From contig MTSL01000093.1 in assembly GCA_002794465.1 (NCBI GenBank), positions 1 through 51,484 of the forward strand: a DNA stretch of 51,484 nucleotides, read 5' to 3'. A program made the position numbers and the translations under genes. Below the pieces are notes generated by a model. That model was given only the letters and a program-made list of their open reading frames with translations. It searched no databases and was not told the DNA's origin. Shown here in pieces: positions 9,160-19,788 of the stretch; position 1 is the first letter of the stretch, and each line of letters opens with the position of its first letter. Source of the DNA: Paramicrosporidium saccamoebae. Taxonomy: Eukaryota > Rozellomycota.

Positions 9160-10943
9160 ATGTGGGAGGTCTCTGATGATTTTGAAGATGGGTCGTCCTC
9201 CCTACCGCTTCTCTCCCTGCGGAATGAGAGGAGAACGGTGTCCATTATATTGTTGGATGGTTCCGCGAGAACGAGACTACACCTGTCTGCCATATCGGAT
9301 GATATTCTTCGCTGCAAAAGCGACAATCCCTTCTACATCGTCCTGGTGTACGGCGATTATCCCCCGTCTTCGATGAATGTGGTGGAGACAGTCTACGCGG
9401 GCGGCGAATATGACGCCCTTTTGTCTGCATTGCGACAATGGTCCTTTGCCGGTGGCACGCCCGTCAGGAACGCTCTCCACGAGGGCTTTGCTGCTGCCAT
9501 GGACGTCATACGGACGATATTATTGAGAGAGGAATCATGTCAGCTGACTGTGATCTGCTGCTCATTATATTACGAAGAGTTTCAGGCGGCAGTTCCAGTG
9601 CAAGCGTCAGTTGTGCAACAAGGACGCATCCTGGAGGAGATGCTACTTGAGCTGCGTACAAGAGGCAGGGTCCGTCTTTCTTGTTTCTTTCCATCTCTGG
9701 AACTGGGACGCACCCTTCTTAATTTGCTAGGAAAAGTGTATTCTGCAGAGGAACTACGGCCAATAGAGATTGGCGGGTGGATCGGAAGAACCACTGAAGG
9801 GAAGCAATCTGCAGCCAGCGTCCGAAGCAACATGTCTGGTGACAGTATCAATTTGGATATTAACTTGGATACTATTGAATTGCCCAATAGTAACTCTCTT
9901 GAGCAGGCCGTCCGTCAATTCCTCTCTGTTGTTCTCAAATTACCCCAGAATCAGCGCGCCGAAGCCATCAAAAGACATCTCGAGTCACCCACTTACAGTG
10001 CCGAGTATAAGCAATGTCTAGTTGCTATGGTACGTCAGATGCAGAACACTGCAAAAATGGTCCGCAAGCCCCAACCCTCCATATCACCAGCAGCCAGGCC
10101 GGTAACGAGTCCATCAATCATCCCGCGACAATCCCCAATGGTCCGAGGCGCAAATGTGGTGTCTCCAGTGTGGAGGGGTAGAATTGCATTTCGGACCAAT
10201 ACAGAGGCATATTTTGATGTTGCTGCCGTGCCTATTCCCAATCCAAAGAGCTCCCATCCGCAAACCACTCCACTCGCTTCTGAATACGACTTGGAGTCAT
10301 GGCCTCTGGTACTAGCCGTCTCTTCATTTGTATCGGTTCAGTCACCGGCGGTAATCAAGAGCGTTCCCGTGTCAAAACTTGTGGAGTTGTTTGCAGTGAA
10401 TCTGGAAGGGGCACCGGTCATGGGGAATGAAACATATATTGGCTTCAGGAACCTTCTTGCAACTCGTCAACTGGTACAATCATGCCATCTGTTCTAATTT
10501 GGTAGGTGGCATTAGTCCGATTGGGGGCCAGTCATGCCATGCTAGTTGCTGCTCGTCCACACCAGCTCGTCGGCATGGTACTTTCCAAGCAGGCCGCCGC
10601 ATCCTTAGCACATCCACAACCCGCCCCTCCACCCCAAGAAGCATCCATACCAAAGCCCATTGTCATGCTCCCAACCGATCCCTCCATCCTTGCTCGTCCC
10701 ATTATACGCACCTCGCCTCGTGCCTCCCGCGTCCTCACTCCCGATGCCATCCTTCGTCAACACAAATCGGCCCCCGAAACAACCCCTCTCCTCCCGCCTA
10801 CCCAAAACCTCGATGTTTTCAATGCATTGATGGGCTCGCAATCAGATTTCGACTCAGAGCCGGCCGTGATGGATTTTTGCGAGTTGGCATTTCCCGAAAT
10901 GAGGGGCGATGTGCAAAATTCGTTCTTTGATATACCACCATGA
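9160..10943 (+). CDS. Mediator subunit 25-like protein (vWA plus PTOV-like domains)
   Basis: Two exons, 9160-10473 and 10506-10943, joined across a 32-nt intron (GTACAA...TTCTAATTTGGTAG); 583 aa. Residues ~25-210 have the pattern of a von Willebrand A-type domain as in Med25: beta strand I-V-L-V-Y-G-D-Y, F-A-G-G-T-P-V-R-N-A-L-H-E-G, a strand around L-T-V-I-C-C-S, and a second around V-R-L-S-C-F. After a linker, residues ~330-460 start with V-W-R-G-R-I-A-F and end V-A-L-V-R-L-G-A-S-H-A-M-L-V, resembling the PTOV/ACID domain of Med25; the C-terminus is Pro-rich with an acidic end. The family call rests on domain order and is tentative. The start lies 12 bp after the Pus7 stop. Confidence 0.6.
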
Positions 10944-11343
10944 GATTAGATAGCTGTGAATATACTGTGTATTATGAGATTAAATGACTGTAGATATTTG
11001 TGTACGTATATAGATTATACAAGTGCGTACCGTATTCTAAGAGCAGTAGCTATTTTTTGAGAATGTGAAAGTTTCAATGAAAAGACTCTGACCACGAATC
11101 TGCAAATTGATAGCAACCAAATACCCTTCTGCTTCAACAAGATGTCGTGGTACTTTTAAAGACTGTATTGGGGATTTTAATTCGTATACACACCGCGCCG
11201 TAGGGAATAGCTATAAACGTTGCAATTGCAGCCTTGCCAATCCCAAGCATCATAGCTACAGGCCTTTAGCCATCAACTCTCTAACATTGCATTTACCAAC
11301 ACTACAATATTACACTATTACAATATTACAACTATAAAGTTTA
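10944..11343. other. Intergenic spacer between convergent genes
   Basis: About 400 bp between the Med25-like gene and MSP1, which converge. It is AT-rich, with AATATTACA-type short direct repeats near 11305-11335. I see no gene, tRNA or stable hairpin in it; it presumably holds both 3' ends. Confidence 0.5.
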
Positions 11344-12343
11344 CTAAATGTATCGACGACAATTAATCTTTTCAGATTGTAGCAAATCGAGTTCAGTGAG
11401 GAATGATTCAGTGTCAGGGATAGTCTTGGAGAGGGTCGTGTTAAGGACTGTACGACGGGCCATTTCATGGATATCACTTCCTGAGCATCCCGTGGCCATC
11501 TCGGCAATCAAGTCAACGTCTATGACATCGGGAGTGTCGAGATCCTCCAAGAGTATTCGCAGGATTGCAGCACGCTGTTCCAGTCCAGGCAAGTCAATTT
11601 TGATCTGCACTGGCATTCTCCTCAGAAAGGCCTCGTCGATATCCTGCGGTCTGTTCGTCGCTCCTAGGATTATGACGCCTTCTGTTCTGTCTGATTGCAA
11701 TCCATCCCAAAAGGTAAGCAACTGCGCTTTCATGCCCGAACTCCACTCCCTTTCCCCTGCACCTCTTTTCCTCGTTAATGCATCAATTTCATCCACGAAT
11801 ATAATCACTGGAGCTATCTTTCGTGCCAGGCTGAAGAGAGCCTCGATGTACTTTTCAGTTTCACCGACCCATTTGTCCATGATGGTGGCGAGGTTGAGGG
11901 AAAGAAAGCGGACGCCAGAAGATTTGGCAAGAGCACGGGCTATCATTGTCTTACCGCAGCCAGGTGGGCCATAGAGTAGCAGACCAGACGGAGCATGTAG
12001 GAGACGCGAGGCATTGGTTGGTGGAGCCAGCAAAAGGTCAGTAAGCTGGCGCAGGCGAAGGATTGCCTCCTCATTCCCGCCAATATCCTCAAATCCAGTG
12101 CTTATCTCGTCGGGATGGAGTGCCCCATAGGAAAGCTCCTCTTCATGCTGTGTCAAGCTTATAGCCTTTTTCAGCTACAGCATTTAAAGACGAAATACGG
12201 CAAAGTACTCTAAGACGTCGTTGGATGGATGACCGGTTCCATAGTCGTCGTTTAATAAATGGCCATACGTACTCAGCCGTCAGATATCCAGTGAGAAGAG
12301 AAATGCTGAACAAATTCAAGAATTGAAGTGCTTTTTGGTCCAT
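11344..12343 (-). CDS. MSP1: Outer mitochondrial membrane AAA-ATPase Msp1/ATAD1
   Basis: Two exons: 12343-12179 (start ATG at 12343) and 12147-11344, with a 31-nt intron. The first exon encodes an N-terminal membrane anchor (F-L-N-L-F-S-I-S-L-L-T-G-Y-L). The spliced product runs into H-E-E-E-L then H-P-D-E-I-S-T-G-F-E-D-I-G-G, the Msp1 linker and start of the AAA domain. Walker A is G-P-P-G-C-G-K-T, Walker B I-I-F-V-D-E-I-D, sensor G-A-T-N-R-P and Arg finger region F-L-R-R-M-P. About 322 aa, slightly shorter than yeast Msp1. Msp1 extracts mistargeted tail-anchored proteins from the mitochondrial outer membrane. Divergent from the RUN-domain gene. Confidence 0.93.
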
Positions 12344-12453
12344 TTCAAAAACCAGCCAATCGGCATAAGTCAAAAGTAAACCGGATGTTTAATATGATTG
12401 GCTGCCAGCACGTAAACAGCCGTCTTAAGCCACCGTACCACAGGATACCGGCA

Positions 12454-14577
12454 ATGTCAAGTACTGGTACTGAGGTTCTATCGATTGTGCCAAAGCTTGA
12501 TGCAACGTCTACGACTCTCAGCTTGGAATCACACGATTATCTACTGCGACTGGAACGCACCGTAGCCCAATTCAATGGAACCATTACTCAATGGAATGAA
12601 TCGTGCATGCAGCTCATCAACCTTCTCGGCGAACTATTCAGAACGGGCCTAAGAAAGAGCTTTGCACAGTCAATCTTTACAGCGGAACCATCATTTTGGC
12701 AATTTGTGAGAGAATTCACTGCTCCAGAGACGGTGCGGCAATTGAGAGAGTTGCCCAAACAACAGTCGCTCTTCAAGAATCCCATTGAACGCGAAAATGC
12801 GTGGTTGATGCAGTCACTAAACCATGGGGATCTGGGCATGTACATTTCCGTTATTAAAAGAAATAGAAAGTTGGTAAAGACGTTTTACTCAGAAAGCGGA
12901 GGATCAATTTTTCTGGAGGAGGATGCCATGGACGTGGTTATGCGACTGATTGACACGCTTCTGGAAAGGACCAAATATAAGCTTGATATTGACGAATATG
13001 TCAGGTTCCTGGAAGAAAGAAACAGTGCGCCGGTACCACCATCCGTAGAGGACACTGCTTCAACCGAAAAAGGGAGCCGCGTGGTCTACTCTCCGGTGCC
13101 TATAGTTCAAGCTCCGATGGCGGCGCTAGAAGATGCTGTTGGTGAAGAAGAGCGAGCTCCTTATGTATCAAAGTTTCGAGACTTTATTGATCATCCGAGT
13201 GATAGTGGAGGGACCACCGAGATCGAACCTGACGAATCAACAGAAGAGGTGGTTACTGCTCCGGTAGACGTACTAGAAGGACGAGCAGTGGACGACAAAA
13301 TCCCGGAGAATGTAATAGAAAAAAATTTGAACAACCATCATGAACCAGACAGGTTGAGTCCAGTCCTGACGCCTCTTGCTTTTGCTGGTGACAGACGCGA
13401 GTTGCTTTACACGCCCTCACCTCATTCGCTCCAGATGGAAGAGGGTACTAATGAGCTGCACTCGATTATAACAAAACGAACAACCCCCCAGATCGTTGTC
13501 CTTGATTCAAACCAAAAAGTGCTTAGTCATCCAGCAATTTTTGAAACACCCACCATTGGATCATCAGACAGAACGAGAGCATCATCAGCTTTGTCGTTCC
13601 CCAGTGAATATGGTTTTTTTGCAGTGCCACTTGATTTAGGAACCTTGTCTGGAGTGCTGTATCCTATAAAAGGCCTGCTGGCCCGTGTGGCGAGAATGGC
13701 CATGATTACGATAGGAGAGGGCGGACTGGATGATGCTTGCAGTAATGACAGTTATCATACATCCTCCTTGCTGGATCCATCCTTGCGGCGATCGTTCCGG
13801 CAGTATCCAAAATCAGATGGCTTTAATTATAATCTCCGCCCTTCCCCAGATGATGGATTGGATGCTCAAAATAATGTCTGCTTTGATTGTAAAAAGTCGT
13901 CCAATGTGAGGCTCTTCAAACTATGTGATATTTCAGGCAAACATTACTGTAGTGAGTGCTTTGGAGAAGGGACGTTAGAATCACCGGCCAGGATTCTCAA
14001 AAACGGCGACTTTGAAAGGAGACCAGTTGCTAAGAGAGTCATTCAAGAGTATTCGCGCCACTTTCCTGTAACTCTCTTTACATTGTCCGAGATTGAAAGC
14101 GAATCTCTATATGACAAGCTACCAGCATTGAAGCAGCTAGAGAATCTGCGTAACAAGGTGGCTTTGGCACTGGAGCACGCCGAATTCTGCGCAACTGGCA
14201 TCTACAACGATATCCTGGTCGACTATACCGGTTCTCGTCACATGGTCCTGTCCACTGATATGTACACCATAAACGATCTTATTCACGTCCATTCAGGGGG
14301 GCTGATGGAAGATCTTGCCAGAACTCAAAAAGAACTTTCCAATCACATTAAAAGGAGTTGTGCAAATTGCCAGCTCGGCGGGCGATACTGCGAGATGTGT
14401 AATAATGGAGAGCCCATCTTCCGTTTCGATACAGATTACGTCAGGGAGTGTCCAAGATGTGAAATGCTGACGCATGTAGAATGTGCCGAGTCGATTCAGG
14501 GATGTATGAACTGCCGGAGAGCATACATGGCCATGATGTCGCCGTATATCGAGCCTGCCATGTTAGAAATAGATTAG
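12454..14577 (+). CDS. RUN domain plus Rubicon-homology zinc domain protein
   Basis: Single exon. I choose the ATG at 12454 (707 aa); upstream in-frame ATGs at 12385 and 12394 would lengthen it and lie in the short divergent promoter shared with MSP1. Residues ~20-190 match the RUN domain pattern (L-L-G-E-L-F-R-T-G-L, F-W-Q-F-V, E-R-E-N-A-W-L, L-V-K-T-F-Y). A long acidic disordered middle follows. The C-terminal ~230 residues, from C-F-D-C-K-K near residue 475, hold a Cys/His-rich domain with C-S-E-C-F, P-A-R-I-L, C-A-N-C, C-E-M-C, C-P-R-C and C-M-N-C pairs, the DUF4206/Rubicon homology fold that binds Rab7 in PLEKHM1, Rubicon and DEF8. A role in endolysosomal traffic or autophagy is inferred from this architecture. 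Confidence 0.85.
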   Translation: MSSTGTEVLSIVPKLDATSTTLSLESHDYLLRLERTVAQFNGTITQWNESCMQLINLLGELFRTGLRKSFAQSIFTAEPSFWQFVREFTAPETVRQLRELPKQQSLFKNPIERENAWLMQSLNHGDLGMYISVIKRNRKLVKTFYSESGGSIFLEEDAMDVVMRLIDTLLERTKYKLDIDEYVRFLEERNSAPVPPSVEDTASTEKGSRVVYSPVPIVQAPMAALEDAVGEEERAPYVSKFRDFIDHPSDSGGTTEIEPDESTEEVVTAPVDVLEGRAVDDKIPENVIEKNLNNHHEPDRLSPVLTPLAFAGDRRELLYTPSPHSLQMEEGTNELHSIITKRTTPQIVVLDSNQKVLSHPAIFETPTIGSSDRTRASSALSFPSEYGFFAVPLDLGTLSGVLYPIKGLLARVARMAMITIGEGGLDDACSNDSYHTSSLLDPSLRRSFRQYPKSDGFNYNLRPSPDDGLDAQNNVCFDCKKSSNVRLFKLCDISGKHYCSECFGEGTLESPARILKNGDFERRPVAKRVIQEYSRHFPVTLFTLSEIESESLYDKLPALKQLENLRNKVALALEHAEFCATGIYNDILVDYTGSRHMVLSTDMYTINDLIHVHSGGLMEDLARTQKELSNHIKRSCANCQLGGRYCEMCNNGEPIFRFDTDYVRECPRCEMLTHVECAESIQGCMNCRRAYMAMMSPYIEPAMLEID

Positions 14578-14873
14578 AAGGATGAATAATTACAATAGAA
14601 TACGTTATATTTGCAGGTCGATGATGAAAGATTTTCACTATAATAGAGTATCTTGTGAGATTAATGATAAGAACTTGTTGAACAGAATCCATCATGATAG
14701 GTGAATCCGGCCCAGATTGCAATTTCAAATCCATTCTTGTCATGTCAAGACGGCGGCCCATAAAGGAGCCGCAAACTGATAAGATCAACTAGCTCATCAA
14801 TAGACCCTTTATAAGGACTAGATAGTCTAATGGGCACCTTGCTTTAACCTCAAACGCTTTTATTTTAACTGCA

Positions 14874-16136
<1,263 letters not shown>

Positions 16137-16526
16137 CTCGCCGATCATTTGAGGAAATTGTCACATATTTAACTAGTAATGCTATAACATGGTCCCAAAT
16201 TTATTAAAAATGATTCGTATTGCTAGCCTATAAAGATATATCAATATCTCCCTAAAGCACTCAAGCAATCCGCTCATTTAAACACCAAAGCTCCCCCTCT
16301 CCCAAGCACTCAAACGCTCCTCACAATTACCCAACAAAACTATCCCACAATTCCGGTTTGCCCCTGTCAAGCCGGGGATTCCGAGAGTATTTAGCGTAGA
16401 ATTCCGGACCAGGCCTTACAGAAAGTCTGTACTTACTCTAGCGTCCCGCATCCGGTTCGTTCGAGTGTTTCATACTTAGAGTCTGTTAATCGTCGTTCTA
16501 TCCGTTCCGGTACACATTTAGAAGAA
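16137..16526. other. Intergenic region upstream of the RRM gene
   Basis: About 390 bp. The 16260-16420 stretch is pyrimidine- and C-rich, as expected of a strong promoter or leader for the RRM protein; a TATA-like CTATAAAG lies near 16229. I see no gene or structured RNA in it. Confidence 0.45.
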
Positions 16527-16901
16527 ATGGCCAAGCTATTCGTTGGAGGTCTTGCCTGGGCTACTACTGATGATTCTCTTCGCGCTGCGTTCGAGGAATT
16601 CGAAGTTTCCGATGCCGTCGTCTTGAAGGATCGCGAGACTGGTCGCTCTCGTGGATTCGGTTTCGTCACCGTTTCCGAGGCTAAGGCTGATGAGGCCATT
16701 GCCAAGTGGGACAACCAGGAGCTCGATGGTCGCCGCATCCGCGTCCAGGCTGCTGCTGCCCGTGAGGGTGGTGATCGCCGCGGTGGAAGTGGTGGTTACA
16801 GCCGCAGTGGAAGCGACGGTTACAGCCGTGGTGGAAACGGTGGTGGTTACAGCCGTGACGGTGGATACTCTCGCGAGGGTGGATATTCCCGTGACAACTA
16901 A
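16527..16901 (+). CDS. Glycine-rich RNA-binding protein (single RRM)
   Basis: Single-exon 124-aa protein. Residues 1-75 are one RRM with RNP2 L-F-V-G-G-L and RNP1 R-G-F-G-F-V-T-V; the C-terminal ~45 residues are repeats of G-G-Y-S-R. This is the GRP/RBM3-CIRBP-like layout, proteins that bind RNA and act in mRNA stability or stress responses. Codon use is noticeably biased toward a few C-ending codons (GCC, GTC, CGC, TCC) compared with neighbours, suggesting high expression. It sits alone, with a long upstream region and a tandem repeat downstream. Confidence 0.93.
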   Translation: MAKLFVGGLAWATTDDSLRAAFEEFEVSDAVVLKDRETGRSRGFGFVTVSEAKADEAIAKWDNQELDGRRIRVQAAAAREGGDRRGGSGGYSRSGSDGYSRGGNGGGYSRDGGYSREGGYSRDN

Positions 16902-17032
16902 GATTAGACCCTAATTTAATTGCACGCGTCAACATCAGATACGCTACTAAATGAATGCTTAAAGTTCCCTTCAAGATATGCCGGTTGTAAATAGTTGAAT
17001 AAACTAGTCACTATCGGAAAACGTAGATAAAA

Positions 17033-17205
17033 TGGCCATTGATAGCGGTCAATTGACATTGGGAAACATGTCCTAGAGAATGGTCATTGATAGCGGTCAA
17101 CTGTTATAGGAAAACTCCTAGAGGGTGGTCATTGATAGCGATCAACTGTTATTAGGAAAACATGATATAGTAGACAATGGCCAGTCACTATACTGGAAAA
17201 CATGG
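17033..17205. repeat. Degenerate tandem repeat, about 45-50 bp unit, 3.5 copies
   Basis: Units beginning TGGYCATTGATAGCGRTCAA start at 17033, 17081 and 17126, with a decayed fourth beginning near 17178. Each also carries a GGAAAAC/GGAAACATG element toward its end. The array fills the RRM-to-SSF1 spacer; I see no gene in it. Confidence 0.85.
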
Positions 17206-17240
17206 ACAACGACCAGTTGCTGTCCACCAGGGTGGCTGGA

Positions 17241-18263
17241 ATGGTGTCCAGAAGAGTACACTATCGTTATACAGGCCGTGCTTATTCTATGTATAGAAGA
17301 AGAAGAGAACGCATGTTAAAGTTGATGAAAATCCTCATCTATCAAAAGTGCCCAAGTCATTTGTCATCCGTGCTGGCGTCTTGTCCAAGCTTGCATCACA
17401 GCTTGTCGTAGATATCCGCAGAGTGATGGAACCGAATACTGCATCTCGGCTCCAGGTTAGTTTATTCACAGTTTGTTGGTTAACCGTCTTTCTAGGAGCG
17501 TAGAAAAAATAGACTGAAGGACTTTGTACACGTTGCTGGACCCATGGGAGTGTCTCACTTTTTGCTCTTCTCTCAAACCGAATCTTGTACAAATCTACGT
17601 GTTGCCAAACATCCACAGGGACCCACCCTTTACTTTCGCATTCAGAGCTACTCGCTTATGAAGGATATCGCTGCGCTCCACAAAAAGCCAAAGTCTCCTG
17701 GCAGCGAATTCATGACGGCTCCTCTTTTGGTGCTCAATAACATGCCAGTGGAGACTTCTCACGGCAAGCTACTTTGTTCCATGTTCCAGAACATGTTCCC
17801 CACCATCAGCACGACCAAGGTGAAGCTCGCCGACATTCGTCGCGTCGTCCTCTTTCACTATGATAGAGAGAAGGAGACTGTCGAATTCCGTCACTACACC
17901 ATTACCGTCAAAATGGTTGGGGTTAGCAAGTCTGTAAAGCGGATAATCCGCTCCGAGATTCCCGATTTAAGCAACTTTGCCGATGCAGCAGAGTTTGTGT
18001 TCAAGGCAGAGGCAAACTTGTCAGACTCGGAATACGAGGCTGATTCCGTGGTAACATTGGCCCAAAATTACCCAGGCGTTGGCAATGCAAAGTCTCAGCA
18101 ACGCAGCATCAACTTGGTAGAGTGTGGTCCCAGAATGACGCTGAGACTTATCAAGGTAACCGATGGACTGAACACTGGAAAGGTACTGTACCATGTGCCC
18201 GACGAAAAGGTCACCAAAGAGGACAGTGACGAAGAACTGGCAGACGACAGTGGCAATGAATAA
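17241..18263 (+). CDS. SSF1: Ribosome biogenesis factor Ssf1/Peter Pan (Brix domain)
   Basis: Three exons: 17241-17255 (encoding M-V-S-R-R), 17297-17455 and 17496-18263, with introns of 41 and 40 nt; 313 aa. Splicing gives R-R-K-K-K-R-T-H at the start, V-P-K-S-F-V-I-R, then R-R-K-N-R-L-K-D-F-V and the Brix core with G-P-M-G-V-S-H, P-Q-G-P-T-L-Y-F and M-F-Q-N-M-F-P, ending with G-P-R-M-T-L-R-L-I-K-V-T. These are the Ssf1/PPAN signatures for a nucleolar 60S assembly factor. The C-terminal basic tail of yeast Ssf1 is shortened to an acidic end. The 15-nt first exon is inferred from homology at the N-terminus. Confidence 0.9.
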
Positions 18264-18424
18264 AGGACATTAATTTTGCCGGGACTTGCCGATAAAGAGA
18301 TATTAACCCGTTATAGCTCAAATGAGATTGGCCGAGGATATTGAAGCGCCAGACCCTCGTTAGTAAATACAAAACTCGCAATCTCTAAAGTCTCTGAAAT
18401 CTCTGTAATCCCTGCAATCTCTGC

Positions 18425-19601
18425 ATGCTGCCCTTTTCTCTATTCAAATCCAAGCCAAAGAGCCCCCACGAAATTGTAAAGCTGTTCCGTGACGCACAGC
18501 TACGGCTGGACTCTACGGACCCGCGAACATGCGAGAAGGCATCGGAGGAGTGCAACAAGTATCTGTCCATTCTCAAAAGTATTGCCATTGATTCCAACGG
18601 TGATACGAACGCAGAGGCTTTGGCACAGTTAGCCCAGGAGGCGTACAGTTGCGGGCTCCTTGAGCTGCTAGTCACCAACCTTGGCAGATTCGATTTCGAG
18701 GCCCGAAAAGACGTCGTTGTCATTTTCAACGCACTAGTAAGACGGCAAATTGGTACTCGAACCCCAACGGTCGAGTATCTCTGCTCCCACGATGCCATCC
18801 TGCTGCAGCTGCTGAAAGGATATGAGCGCCAGGAGCTGGCCTTGAATTATGGTATGATGTTTCGAGAGTGTCTGAGGCATGAGGCACTTGCCCAGTTACT
18901 GTTAAACACACAGGATCTGTACATTCTATTCAATTATGTGCAGCAACCCACTTTTGATATTGCCTCTGATGCATTTGCTACCCTCAAGGTGCCACTATAT
19001 CATTTCAATCTAATTGATGGTAGGACTTGTTGACAAAACACAAAATGCTAGTTGCCTCATTCTTAATTACACAATACGATGAATTCATGCCAAAGTTCAA
19101 CGAGCTCCTCTCCTCAGAAAACTATGTCACCCGAAGGCAATCACTCAAGGTATAATTTTCTGCGGCTTTTTCAATCTTCAGCTGCTTGGCGAGATTCTGT
19201 TGGACAGGAGTAATTTTGATGTCATGACGCGGTACATTTCGAATGCAGAGAATTTGAAATTGATGATGAATCTTTTGCGAGACAAGAGCAAAAATATTCA
19301 ACTTGAAGCATTCCATGTTTTCAAGGTGGGCCTTTGTGCATAAACTAAATACTACTGTAGATCTTTGTGGCGAATCCGAACAAGAACAAGCCAATATATG
19401 ACATTTTGCTGAAAAATCAGAAGAAACTGGTAGAATACCTGGACTCTTTTCAGTCTGTCAAGGGTAACCATTCGCAATGGATTCCATCCTAATATCCGTT
19501 TAGAAGATGATGACCAATTCCTAGAGGAGAAGCGCTTCTTGTCGCAGCAAATTGTTGACTTGGCTCCTCAGAGGAGAGACGGTCATCCAGAAATGTCCTA
19601 A
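18425..19601 (+). CDS. Mo25/CAB39-family scaffold protein
   Basis: Five exons: 18425-18988, 19024-19149, 19182-19325, 19361-19463, 19504-19601, with introns of 35, 32, 35 and 40 nt; total 344 aa, matching Mo25 proteins. The start is [10 protein letters not shown], the body is armadillo-like helical repeat ([56 protein letters not shown]) and the end is [10 protein letters not shown]. Mo25 binds and activates STRAD or GCK-family kinases and in fungi acts in the polarity (RAM/MOR) network. Every splice falls inside a conserved block, so the gene model is firm. Confidence 0.95.
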
Positions 19602-19788
19602 TAAAGGCGTTTTGCACGACTGCCACAGTCTACAAACAGGACATTTGGCATAGTTACTAACTGATTGGGCTTGTGATTGCTGAATTTAGAAATCTTTAAT
19701 ACGAGTCTATTAATAGACAATGTTTGGGCAACCCATCCCGGTTATATAGGCGCAGCGGAGTAGTTGGTGGATAAATAGGGACATTAAA

